A stretch of 64,000 nucleotides of DNA from Paraescarpia echinospica. Its lineage: Eukaryota > Annelida > Polychaeta > Sabellida > Siboglinidae. The notes under the pieces are model-generated. The model was given only the letters and a program-made list of their open reading frames with translations, was not told the DNA's origin and searched no databases. A program made the position numbers and the translations under genes. Positions 46,140 through 57,967 of the stretch are shown here, piece after piece. The stretch lies in NCBI GenBank assembly GCA_020002185.1, contig CM034542.1, forward strand, positions 59,311,097 through 59,375,096. Direction: 5' to 3'. The number at the start of each line of letters is the position of its first letter. Position 1 is the stretch's first letter.

Positions 46140-47400
46140 TATAATAATAATAATAATAATATAACTTCTATTGCGCCTAAATCCTTGGAAACCAAACTCA
46201 GAGGCGCATCAAAACAAAAGGTTTGGTCAATCTCAAAATCCATGAGCAGTATTCCAGTTGTCAACAGTTGGGTCAAGGCGCTAGGGAGCTACGGTGGATA
46301 AGCAAGGTTATAAAGATAACTTTTTAAATGACGACAGAATATTGTAATATTTTTCAACTGATCTAACACTAAGAGGGAGCATATTCCAAAGAGTTGGTGC
46401 AGCCAAAGAAAAATCCCTAGTTTCAATGCTAGTGTTGGCTCTAGGAACAAAAAGTAGGTCAGAACTAGATGAACGAAGCTGGATATGTTTTCTTATAGGA
46501 GTAAGCAGTGAATGCAAATAAGATGGTTGCTTACTGGACAGTGCCTGGTATGTAATGGTACAGATCTTAAATATTATACGATATCGCCCAGGAAGCCAAT
46601 GCAAAGACTTCAAAAGTGGTACAAAGCGAGAAAAACGAGGAGATCTTGTAACTATCCTTGCCAGACACTTTTGGACACGCTGAAGTTTTGTGATATTCTT
46701 GCTAGCGATATTATAAAGGAGGGATTTGCAATAGTCAAGTCTGCTGCTAACAAGCGCTGTTGCATTAGTTTTAGTAACAGAAAATGACATATACTGGCGA
46801 ATACGACGAAGATCACGAATATGATAAAAACAGCAGCGACACGTTTGAGATATGTGTTGTCGGAAATTGAAGTTACTATCAAAGATCACTCTTAGATTCC
46901 GCACCGAGGTTGCTGGCGTGATGTACTGATTCAAAATGCGCGTAGGGAAAAAACCATCCAGTTTACTACGCTGCATTGGAGTACCAATAATGATCAATTC
47001 TGTTTTATTTACATTTAATTTCAACTTGCTATCAGTCATCCAGTGGAAGATATATTGAAGGCTATCACTACGTTGGTTAAGGGAGCAATTTGTATTAGGA
47101 ATAGCCAACGAAATGTAGATCTGAGTATCATCAGCATAAATATGATGATCCAAGTTATGTCTTTGTATAAGACAGCTTTGTGGCGTAGTGTAAAGAGTAA
47201 AAAGCAAAGGCCCAAGAACAGAACCCTGGGGAACACCAAATAAAGTCGGCAGTGCAGCTGAACAGCAGTTCCCAATCTTTACAGTTTGGTATCTATCAGT
47301 TAGATATGAAGAAAACCAGCTTAGAGTTGTGTCAGATATGCCGTACCACTTTAATAAGCGTTCAATGAGAATGTTCTGATCAATATAGCAAATATGCCTA
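46140..47400 (-). mobile_element. 5'-truncated L2/CR1-like LINE with open RT C-terminal half
   Basis: On the minus strand one frame stays open from 47399 to the stop at 46308 (about 364 codons). It reads ILIERLLKWYGIS, TLSWFSSYLTDR, then the RT motif GVPQGSVLGPLLFTLY near 47240-47195, the catalytic box HIYADDTQIY near 47140, and the thumb motifs KLNVNKTELI, RLDYCKSLLYNI, KLQRVQKCLARIVT and LKSLHWLPGRYRI. The C-terminus (LAAPTLWNMLPLSVR) is typical of L2/CR1 elements. An untranslated region of about 160 bp ends in an (ATT)n tail near 46140, as expected for target-primed insertion. The 5' part, including the endonuclease and RT fingers, is missing. RT copies RNA into DNA at the target nick; this copy alone cannot move. 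The intact frame suggests a fairly young insertion. Confidence 0.92.
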
Positions 47401-48095
47401 AACTATCGAAGTCGCCTGTATCTCATGGCATATGCGACATATTCAGGGATGAAGAGAATGCGTTCTCTTTGATCTGGCTTTTATACAGCCTGTCTCTCGT
47501 AGCACCACCTCTGATAGTACGCAGGCAACGCATCTCGGTAATGTCAAGAAACCGCGCAATTGTTGGTATCGTCCTTAATTGATTACGTGTTGGTCAACAT
47601 CTGTGGACAGGTGAAGTGAGCAAAGGACACATGTTCCTGAGTGCACGGCCGCGTTGCATCCTCCTTGACCTGGCCGAGTGCTGGTACCGGATGTCCAGTC
47701 CCCTCAACTGCCTCGCCTTATCGTTGTTTCTGTGGCTTCCGTCTGCGTCTCCATCGAACTCAGGCCAAATATTATGCTTTACTCGCGTGGCAGCTGTTTT
47801 GAAATGTGCCTATTTTGCTTAGATCCTTTGAAAATAATCTCCATCGATCCGTTCCATAAGCAGGACTGGTTAATCTTGATTAGCAGCTTAGACATGTTTA
47901 TCGTGCCGATTGGTCGTGCCGTGATGAATGCCGCGACTGGTGTAAATGTACAGTCGGTGCCTTGGCTTATTGGGGAGCGTAGGCTGTGCTGACTTTGACC
48001 AAGTATATGGGTTGTAACATTAAAATCCTCCACCCGTCGCTCTCTCCCTTCCAACACACATCACTCCCTCCTTCCTTCCGTCCTTCAGCCATTTC
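47401..48095. other. No gene recognised
   Basis: Unique DNA upstream (on the minus strand) of the LINE truncation point, with no recognised exon. Confidence 0.4.
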
Positions 48096-48360
<265 letters not shown>

Positions 48361-51300
48361 CCCGTGTCTCTCCGTCATCGTTGTCCCTCTCTCCGCGTCT
48401 AGGAGGTTCATGTCTCTATTGTTCAATAGTTCTCCAGATTACACAGAGAGCGACCTTAGGCGTCTACTTTACTCTCCAGTCAGTTCACATGACGACATCG
48501 ACGTGTCGCAGACATCTCGTACTAACAGCGTCGACTCTGGGCGCTCTCACACACATAACAATGCTGGGTGATTGTGATTTGATGAGTTACCAAATGGACA
48601 GTAATGGCAAGGCAGAACATTAACTACTGGCAATCATACCAAGCTGCGCACTGTAGCCAACCATGTGACGTCATACGTACGCAAGTGTAATATTCATGAT
48701 TGAGACTGACGGAGAGATTGTGCAAATGAGAAGCGAGTGACAGAAGGAGAAGAGATGAGCCGACATTCAGATGGGGAGACGGTGTTAGAGAGAACGTAGA
48801 AGGTGATAAATAGACTGTGGGAGATAGTTATATAAGATCGCGTCAAATGGAGACGACTTTCCGAGAGGGCAGAGATCAAAGAAAATGTTGAGGTCCCAAC
48901 CCTGCGAGGAATCAAGAGCAAAGTAGAGGACGGAGGGGAATATGAAAACGAATTGTAATGTTCAATAACGTTTCGTGAACAACTTCTGTTTGCATAGGTT
49001 CACGGTTTAACGAAGTGCTTTGCAAATCTACAGAGACATCTCACAAGTTCAACGTGGCGCATCGAACAAGAGTCGGTGCGGCTTTACCATCAAACATGCC
49101 CTTTGACTCCGCTTGAGCCTGTGCAATAAATAGATCTTCTGCAAACAAACTGCTTTCTGGACCCGTCAAAACAAAAATGCAAAGACCTCCGTCAGACGGC
49201 TCTCGCATAGACAGCTACTTCCCGTAGTAAAAGCATGTTTGCTGCTTCGCTAGTTTCTGCCAGTCGGTGTTATATCGAAATGTGTTTAGAGATGTGACGT
49301 CTTAAAATAAGACTATAAATGGAGTCATCGATCACTGTGAGATGTGGCCGTACGACGTGCCACAAATCCATCAATATCTGTGACTGTTTGTAAACACACA
49401 CGGACTGGTTGTGTTGGCAACACGCGAACGTTACACTCGATTGTGACCAGTATTGATATGACAGGAACGGTTATGTTCAAAACGCGTGCATCAGATTGTG
49501 TAGTAGGTCAAAATGCGTGACAATGAATTAGTTATCAAATCGCGCGAGTCCTTACACTTGATATGTGGCCAAACGGCGTGAGAGATCACATGACAGACCG
49601 CGCTGATGTCGCTAATTCCATTTCCCCGTCCCTTATCTAAATGGTGTGTACAGCGGTTTTCACTGGGTGGCCGACTGATACGGTTACACCGTTTATAACT
49701 GCATTAAAACGATTTTCAATGTCGTAAGATGAACTTATTTAAGCTCATGTGTATATTTTTAAATTACGATCAGAACGAGATTACGATAGTAACACACTTG
49801 GCAGGCACATTATTGCAAACCGCCCGATACGTTAACATACTAATAAATGGAATATCGCATTGTTCAGTAAAATTGTCGTCGCTCGAACTGAAACAGAAAG
49901 ACGGCGACGAGCACAACATCCGATTGATTGGGCTACTTATTCTTTATCGTAATACTGGTTTATATATATTTTCTAACGGTAAATATATTACAATAATAAC
50001 TATTAAGACATAACCTTGTTTACATAGTTGTAGTTGGAGATCGGAAAAACAAGCTAATTGAGGAAATATAATGTTAGAAACCCACCAACAAGTGCAACAG
50101 TGGTTTACCAATGAAACTGAAAGTCTTTGTACATTTCATTTTATAGGTGGATTCACATTCACGTCTTCTTTCGTTCTCAGCGTGGTACTTTCGAAATAAC
50201 GTGCGTTTGGAATTGATGCATGAACATAATATAAAACACGCGGAGCTTAGCTGACAACGATCGTACGCCAAAAACAGCGTATTTATTACAAAACATGTTC
50301 AAAACTACGCGTCATTTATCGTGAGCTATGCCACCGGACGTCGTTAAGTAAAACATCCGGCGGCGCCACCAAACGGATTTATCGTGACGTTGCATTTCGT
50401 TCTCGCCTCGTCCAGTGATCGACTGCTGTGTTGCATGTTTTCTTTCTCATATACCAATTTGTAAATAATTACCGCCGTCTGCTATAACCAGCGGTCCTGC
50501 TGTGTCGTGTTTATGCTAGACACTCCGCTTTCACCTGCCTCATGTATTCTGCGGTCAGCAACCTGAGCGTTAACCAGGTATTAAGTTCCGGTCAGTTTTT
50601 GTCTTACGGCGTGTTTCTGCTTAACCGCCGACTACCAACGGTCAGTGCTTTATGGTGGTATTAAATTCCAATCTCAATATTGATTTAGCTGATGTTAGCA
50701 CCTCCCGAATGAGGTTAGTGGATGTTGAAATATGCAGCGTGTGACTAGTTTGGAATACATACACAGTCGTAATAAAAGTCAAGACCCAGTCAAAAATCAA
50801 TATAATATTTTGTCTGATGATTTCATCAAAATTACCTGACAAATGTGTAAAATGAACTATCGTCTTGAGGTGGACACCAGAGCGGATCATGTGTCGCGAA
50901 ATGAGTATGAAACAATGTAATTGAATAAGGTCCGCTAAACGAGGGGATTGCTAGGAACGCTGCCACCTGCTAAACTGTCAGGTGCAGACATCTTCTGTTC
51001 TCCGGTGCCAAGACCTCGATGTTCCGTAACGGACACGGGGACCGTTCGTTCATTAATAGTATTACCAGCTCATAAGCTCGATATTGGCCTTTAAAATCAA
51101 ATTTGCTCCTTGGCAGTGATCTTGCATATTGAAAACTGTGAACGCCACTGGGACCTACTTCCGCCCAAGTGCCGTCTTCAGTGATTTGGCGGCGGCTTTT
51201 TGCATTTTGAAAACAGCTCCTTAAAAGGCTTAAACGTATCGACATATTCTGTTTAATGATGGATTTTTTTACGAGCTCGTTATCTAAGAAAAGGTATCCG

Positions 51301-52261
51301 TCTTCCCTGGAATGTTGCGTATCTACATCATCTCTACAGCATACAGCGGCACAAGCTCTATGAGATCGTCACGTGCGTCCATTAGGCGGGTCAACTACAT
51401 TCGAATCAGATAAATCTGACATCAATCAAACACGAGTCGGCGGTTATAGAGGTGAACGATCACAGAACATCTTTATGCGTTGACTTAAGTGGAAATGAGT
51501 AATGCGATGAGGTTAACCCACCGCTGCACCTGTTTTTTTTTTCATTAAAGGTCCCACCACATCACGATGTTTACCCGATCTCATCTCATGACCGATGTCA
51601 GTTTTTAGATTATTTTAATGAAACTATGCACTCTTTATTTAACCGACTGCGCATAGTACGTCAGTTGTTCCCGCACTATGTATCATGACGTGAAATAATC
51701 TGAATAGCTACGAGCTAAATGAATGTAGGATGGAGCTTAAAGTGGATATGACTGATAAATGTGGTAGCCGCTCCCATAAAACAGAGTTAGTATTAATAAA
51801 CGTAGATGTGGCAGATGCGAGACCGCTACTGACAACCTTCCGAGACGTCCGTGAATCACTCCTGTTTTGTCTCGCCGAATCAATGACACGGCACTTATTC
51901 AGCAGTGTCAACCTCTCTACGAGATAACGCGAGACGGAATGTCGTTACCGACATGTGACTGTCACATCTTCCATGCTCGATGTGCCAATCAATGCACCGA
52001 TCCACCACAAGAACCCAAGACAAATGCCCGACGTAGTCTGCAATACGCAGTTGCACAGGACGAATTGGGAGTAAACGAGTTTGACAACTCGTAGACCATT
52101 CGTCTCGTCATTACTCGCGGGATGGGTTAGAAAGCCGTTCTTTATCCTAGCGCTTGACAAGTTAATTGCATTTGCCTTTCCGTGGATTTGTTTTTTCATT
52201 TGGGTTTCATTTTCACTGTCCTGCTGTTCATATGCAAGAATTGTAAAAAATACCAAATCTA
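48361..52261. other. 3.9 kb without recognised features
   Basis: This is the longest stretch in the window without an evident tandem repeat or mobile element. Short open frames (for example 49729-50013 +, 50642-50890 -, 50970-51245 -, 51730-51927 +) have no domain I recognise. The uniqueness of the stretch makes it a candidate for unannotated exons or regulatory DNA, but nothing can be asserted. Confidence 0.4.
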
Positions 52262-54880
52262 CCTATACTGAGACGAAGTGATGGAGTGGCTAAACATCTA
52301 CCTATATTGAGACGAAGTGGTGGAGTGGCTAAACATCTACCTATACTGAGACGAAGTGGTGGAGTGGCTAAACATTTACCTACACTACAGACGAAGTGGT
52401 GGAGTGGCTAAACATTTACCTACACTACAGACGAAGTGGTGGAGTGACTAAACATCTACCTACACTGAGACGAAGTTGTTGAGTGGCTAAATATCTACCT
52501 GTACTGAGACGAAGTGGTGGAGTGGCTAAATATCTACCTGTACTGAGACGAAGTGGTGGAGTGGCTAAATATCTACCTATACTGAGACGAAGTGGTGGAG
52601 TGGCTAAACATTTACCTATACTGAGACGAAGTGGTGGAGTGGCTAAACATCTACCTACACTGAGACGAAGTGGTGGAGTGGCTAAATATCTACCTGTACT
52701 GAGACGAAGTGGTGGAGTGGCTAAACATCTACCTATATTGAGACGAAGTGGTGGAGTGGCTAAACATCTACCTACACTGAGACGAAGTGGTGGAGTGGCT
52801 AAATATCTACCTACACTGAGACGAAGTGATGGAGTGGCTAAACATCTACCTATATTGAGACGAAGTGGTGGAGTGGCTAAACATCTACCTATACTGAGAC
52901 GAAGTGGTGGAGTGGCTAAACATTTACCTACACTACAGACGAAGCGGTGGAGTGGCTAAACATTTACCTACACTACAGACGAAGTGGTGGAGTGGCTAAA
53001 CATTTACCTACACTACAGACGAAGTGGTGGATTGGCTAAACATTTACCTACACTACAGACGAAGTGGTGGAGTGGCTAAACATTTACCTACACTACAGAC
53101 GAAGTGGTGGAGTGGCTAAACATTTACCTACACTACAGACGAAGTGGTGGAGTGGCTAAACATCTACCTACACTGAGACGAAGTGGTGGAGTGGCTAAAT
53201 ATCTACCTGTACTGAGACGAAGTGGTGGAGTGGCTAAATATCTACCTGTACTGAGACGAAGTGGTGGAGTGGCTAAACATCTACCTATATTGAGACGAAG
53301 TGGTGGAGTGGCTAAACATCTACCTACACTGAGGCGAAGTGGTGGAGTGGCTAAATATCTACCTACGCTGAGACGAAATGATGGAGTGGCTAAACATCTA
53401 CCTATATTGAGACGAAGTGGTGGAGTGGCTAAACATCTACCTATACTGAGACGAAGTGGTGGAGTGGCTAAACATTTACCTACACTACAGACGAAGTGGT
53501 GGAATGGCTAAACATTTACCTACACTACAGACGAAGTGGTGGAGTGGCTAAACATTTACCTACACTACAGACGAAGTGGTGGAGTGGCTAAACATTTACC
53601 TACACTACAGACGAAGTGGTGGAGTGGCTAAACATTTACCTACACTACAGACGAAGTGGTGGAGTGGCTAAACATTTACCTACACTACAGACGAAGTGGT
53701 GGAGTGGCTAAACATTTACCTACACTACAGACGAAGTGGTGGAGTGGCTAAACATCTACCTACACTGAGACGAAGTGGTGGAGTGGCTAAATATCTACCT
53801 GTACTGAGACGAAGTGGTGGAGTGGCTAAATATCTACCTGTACTGAGACGAAGTGGTGGAGTGGCTAAACATCTACCTATATTGAGACGAAGTGGTGGAG
53901 TGGCTAAACATCTACCTACACTGAGACGAAGTGGTGGAGTGGCTAAACATCTACCTATATTGAGACGAAGTGGTGGAGTGGCTAAACATCTACCTACACT
54001 GAGACGAAGTGGTGGAGTGGCTAAATATCTACCTACACTGAGACGAAGTGGTGGAGTGGCTAAACATCTACCTACACGAAGTGGTGGAGTGGCAGACGAA
54101 GTGGTGGAGTGGCTAAACATTTACCTACACTACAGACGAAGTGGTGGAGTGGCTAAACATTTACCTACACTACAGACGAAGTGGTGGAGTGGCTAAACAT
54201 TTACCTACACTACAGACGAAGTGGTGGAATGGCTAAACATTTACCTACACTACAGACGAAGTGGTGGAGTGGCTAAACATTTACCTACACCACAGACGAA
54301 GTGGTGGAGTGGCTAAACATCTACCTACACTGAGACGAAGTGGTGGAGTGGCTAAATATCTACCTGTACTGAGACGAAGTGGTGGAGTGGCTAAATATCT
54401 ACCTGTACTGAGACGAAGTGGTGGAGTGGCTAAATATCTACCTATACTGAGACGAAGTGGTGGAGTGGCTAAACATTTACCTATACTGAGACGAAGTGGT
54501 GGAGTGGCTAAACATCTACCTATATTGAGACGAAGTGGTGGAGTGGCTAAACATCTACCTACACTGAGACGAAGTGGTGGAGTGGCTAAATATATACCTG
54601 TACTGAGACGAAGTGGTGGAGTGGCTAAATATCTACCTGTACTGAGACGAAGTGGTGGAGTGGCTAAATATCTGAGACGAAGTGGTGGAGTGGCTAAATA
54701 TCTACCTGTACTGAGACGAAGTGGTGGAGTGGCTAAACATCTACCTATACTGAGGCGAAGTGGTGGTGTGGCTAAACATTTACCTATACTGAGACGAAGT
54801 GGGGGAGTGGCTAAACATCTACCTATACTGAGACGAAGTGGTGGAGTGGCTAAACATCTACCTATACTGAGGCGAAGTGG
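52262..54880 (+). repeat. 39/40-bp minisatellite, about 67 copies, with higher-order blocks
   Basis: Two unit types share CGAAGTGGTGGAGTGGCTAA. Type B is 39 bp (joined by CTGAGACG) and type A is 40 bp (joined by CTACAGACG with ATTTACC). Runs of type A alternate with runs of type B. A similar A-to-B block starts near 53104, 53696 and 54261, giving repeat spacings of 592 and 565 bp. The unit matches the 5' head of the SINE that directly follows, including the A-box-like TGGCTAAAC. RRSGGVAKHLP-type frames are artefacts. Confidence 0.95.
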
Positions 54881-55195
54881 TGGAGTGGCTAAACGTCTGG
54901 ACTCTCGATCGGGAGGACCTGGGATCGAACCATCTTGCTGCTGTTTCGAAGCTCGGGCAATTTCATTCCCTCTACGTCGCTCCGGTTGACCCTGCTATAT
55001 AAATCAGAACCTGGCTATAGTAAGTATTTGTGTACCAATAATGTTCGCGCAGTAATTGCAACGTGACTTATTACTTCCCACAGAAGTCGAGATGGTGATC
55101 GAACGAAGAGGTCTGTCAGGGAGTGAAGTGAAAAGAGCTCTAAGCAGTCCTAAGGACTGGATACGTAGCGCGGTATCCAGTCCTATGTCTACAAT
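54870..55195 (+). mobile_element. tRNA-derived SINE, copy 3, fused to the 39-bp array
   Basis: The head GTGGTGGAGTGGCTAAACGT is continuous with the array, then goes on as CTGGACTCTCGATCGGGAGG and a B-box-like GGGATCGAACC at about 54921-54931. The body matches copies 1 and 2 (GAACCTGGCTATAGTAAGTA, CGCGCAGTAATTGCAACGTG, GAAGTCGAGATGG, GAGGTCTGTCAGGGAGTGAA, AAGCAGTCCTAAGGACTGG). The 3' end carries a 12-bp perfect hairpin: AGGACTGGATAC at 55153-55164 and its complement at 55173-55184. Confidence 0.85.
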
Positions 55196-55333
55196 TACGC
55201 CATATGTCAACGATTCTGGATTGTTATATCGATGACAATGTCGTCATTTTCATTGTCGTGCAAGTCGTCATCATCAGCAGATGACATCGGTATCAGTGCT
55301 GCTATTCGCCGTCACACTGCAGCGAACGGAAAC

Positions 55334-55688
55334 AGACATAGCCGGTGACAGGACGGTGCACACGACACAGACATAGCCGGTGACAGGACGGTGCACACGA
55401 CACAGACATAGCCGGTGACAGGACGGTGCACACGACCCAGACAAAACCGGTGACAGGACGGTGCACACGACACAGACATATCCGGTGACAGGACGGTGCA
55501 CACGACACAGACATACCTGGTAACAGGACGGTGCACACGACACATATATAGCCGGTGACAGGACGGTGCACACGACACAGACATACTTGGTGACAGGACG
55601 GTGCCTACGACGCAGACATAGCCGATGACAAGACAGTGCACACGATACAGACATAGCTGGTGACAGGACGGTGCACACGACACAGACA
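55334..55688. repeat. 35-bp tandem repeat, about 10 copies
   Basis: The unit is AGACATAGCCGGTGACAGGA, CGGTGCACACGACAC, with variants ATACCTGG, AAAACCGG and ATATATAGCC. Overlapping minus-strand frames come from the stop-free unit. Confidence 0.94.
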
Positions 55689-56474
55689 CGGAAAGATGTT
55701 AGGTTAAAGAACGCCTGACGATATTGACACATGTGCGCCGGCAAATGTTACAGCTTAGTAGAAAGTGGGCATACTAGAACCACGAACACAGCGTGTGTGC
55801 ACAGACATGAATAAAGTGGGCAGACATAGAACCGCGAATAAAGTACTCGAACAGTACTTGTGGCCATATAAGAAAAGCCTACAAAGTGTGTGGGCATAAC
55901 AAAAACACGGACGACGTAGGTGCTAGAAGTGGCTGGGGTGTTACAGTTGTCGCGTTAATACCTTTACTCGATCCTTGATATTACGGTTTAGTGCACAACT
56001 AATACGACATCATTAAAACGGTGAGGTCATCTACCTACATTAAGCGTCTGATACATATGGACTTAGTCCTGCAGCCTGAAGCGCCTGTGGTTTGCTTGCG
56101 TGGTGATTCCACTTAATTAGAAGGTTAACTTATACAAAGTGACGTGTCACCAGTGTCGGCGAGACTGTTTTTCACTCGGCCGTTAAGCGGCCTAAGGCTG
56201 TTGGCGAAAGATCAAACAAATCCCTTGGATACTGACACAAAAGTGGATGTATGTCAATGTAAAACACAAAGTCTCATAGATACATCCTACGTTGGTGTAT
56301 CTCATCTAAACACTTCGACGGATTTCAAAAACGGCGAGAACATTAATGGTGAAAAGTCATTTTGTGTAGGAAAATCATGTTATAATATGTACTAAATATA
56401 GTTTGAATGTGTCTATATATAAAAACACGCACGCATGCACATTGCCCACTTCACCTACGTAAACAACATGAACG
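55689..56474. other. No gene recognised
   Basis: Unique DNA; the plus-strand frame at 56144-56395 has no recognised domain. Confidence 0.4.
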
Positions 56475-56601
56475 CACACGCACGCAAAGACATACACACA
56501 CGCCCGCCCGTCGCCCGCCCGTCGCTAGCCCGCCCGCACGCACGCACACAGACACACACGCACACACGCTCACACGCACGCACGCACACACACGTACACA
56601 C

Positions 56602-56641
<40 letters not shown>
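56475..56641. repeat. CA/CACG-rich repeat with CCCGCC segment
   Basis: ACGC and CCCGCCCGTCG units pass into pure CA repeats at the right end. Confidence 0.94.
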
Positions 56642-56643
<2 letters not shown>

Positions 56644-57045
56644 TCCAGCACATTAGCCGCGGGGATCTACATGGGATCATTTCCTAGCCTCTTGGCTAAA
56701 TGTCAAGGTATGATGTGTGGCCATGGGTCTACTTAAGCAGAGTTATACTTGTTTGTACCAAACACGATCCGTATGGGAGTCGTACCTAGACGTATTGCAA
56801 CGGACCTACTCATGTGTCGTCGTGTATTTGGCCCAGGCCAAGAACATGTCCAAACAGCCTTCATCTGCATCACCTCTTGTCTGTGCAATAGCACGCACTC
56901 CCGGAACGCTGGCTACTTGCCATGACCACAGTTTTTGTGTGTACCAGGAGGTAGCTGTAATGCCGCCACAGACGGGTGATCAAGGCTTTGGAAGTATCTC
57001 TGATCTTATACAAAGGATCACATAGAGGTGAATCGGGCAAGTGTA
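56642..57045. other. No gene recognised
   Basis: Unique DNA immediately left of the long inverted-arm element. The 102-codon frame at 56717-57025 has no recognised domain. Confidence 0.4.
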
Positions 57046-57725
57046 ATAGTCGGGCAGCCAAGGGGGGGGGCAGGTTAGGGGATATACCTAGAAATCGAGT
57101 ATGAATTATGTTTTTGACGGATTATTGATAACAAGGGTGTCCAGAAGCAGAATCCGCCGATTGATTGGGCTTTTATAATTTGCATAAATTCAATATGGCC
57201 GCCAACATATCAGTGTTTTGTTGATATATCCAATTATAATTTTAGTTTCAGAATGATTCCATCATAACGAAATTTAAAATGTAGTTGCATTTTACCATAA
57301 TTATTCTAAAAGCCATTTAGATGGGGGTTCGAGGCATTGATGCCTGTAGAAAATGATTGGGCATTTTTGAAATTTGCATATATCGTTATGGCTGCCATTA
57401 CATTGAGTGTTTTATTAGAACAAGTATCTCCAAATAGTGTTGCATTTTCCCAGTGATTCTAAATTCCATTTATTTTCTGGATGATTCTGACCTCCACGAC
57501 TCTAACAGATGCTATGATTGGTCATTTATTGTTTATTTGCGTAAATCCAATATGGCCGCCTTCTCAGTGTTATGATCATGTCGCGCGCGCAGGTGTGTGT
57601 GTGTCTGCGAGTGTGTGCGTGCGTGCTTGCGTGCGTGCGTGCGTGTGTGTCCGCATATCCACAACCTAGATTGTCTTTATCTTATTTGTACGGGGTCATG
57701 AGAAATCCATCACAACAATACTAAT

Positions 57726-57842
57726 TACAGGGGAAGTAGGCCTACAGGGGAAGTAGGCCTACAGGGGAAGTAGGCCTACAGGGGAAGTAGGCCTACAGGG
57801 GAAGTAGGTCTACAGGGGAAGTAGGCCTACAAGGGAAGTAGT
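57726..57842 (+). repeat. 17-bp minisatellite inside the RT sequence, about 7 copies
   Basis: AGGGGAAGTAGGCCTAC repeats about seven times with single changes. The flanks show that one unit corresponds to codons of the RT NYRG-S-S motif, so the array grew inside the dead LINE. Confidence 0.93.
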
Positions 57843-57967
57843 CTGAACTCCATCGTTGCGAATACTTTCAATAAGTTGATACTAAGGAGAATACATTACG
57901 ACATTGATCACCTTCTAAGAGCAAATCAGAATGGATTACGTTCAGGGTGGACTACAGCCGGCTATGA

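Noticed and set aside
46512..46787. Plus-strand open frame
   Set aside because: It is the antisense shadow of the LINE RT C-terminus.
54870..54945. Functional tRNA gene
   Set aside because: A-box and B-box-like sequences exist, but no acceptor stem pairs, and the rest aligns with the SINE copies.
52483..54989. RRSGGVAKHLP repeat protein
   Set aside because: The 39-bp units are interrupted by 40-bp units that break the frame, and the unit is explained by the SINE head.
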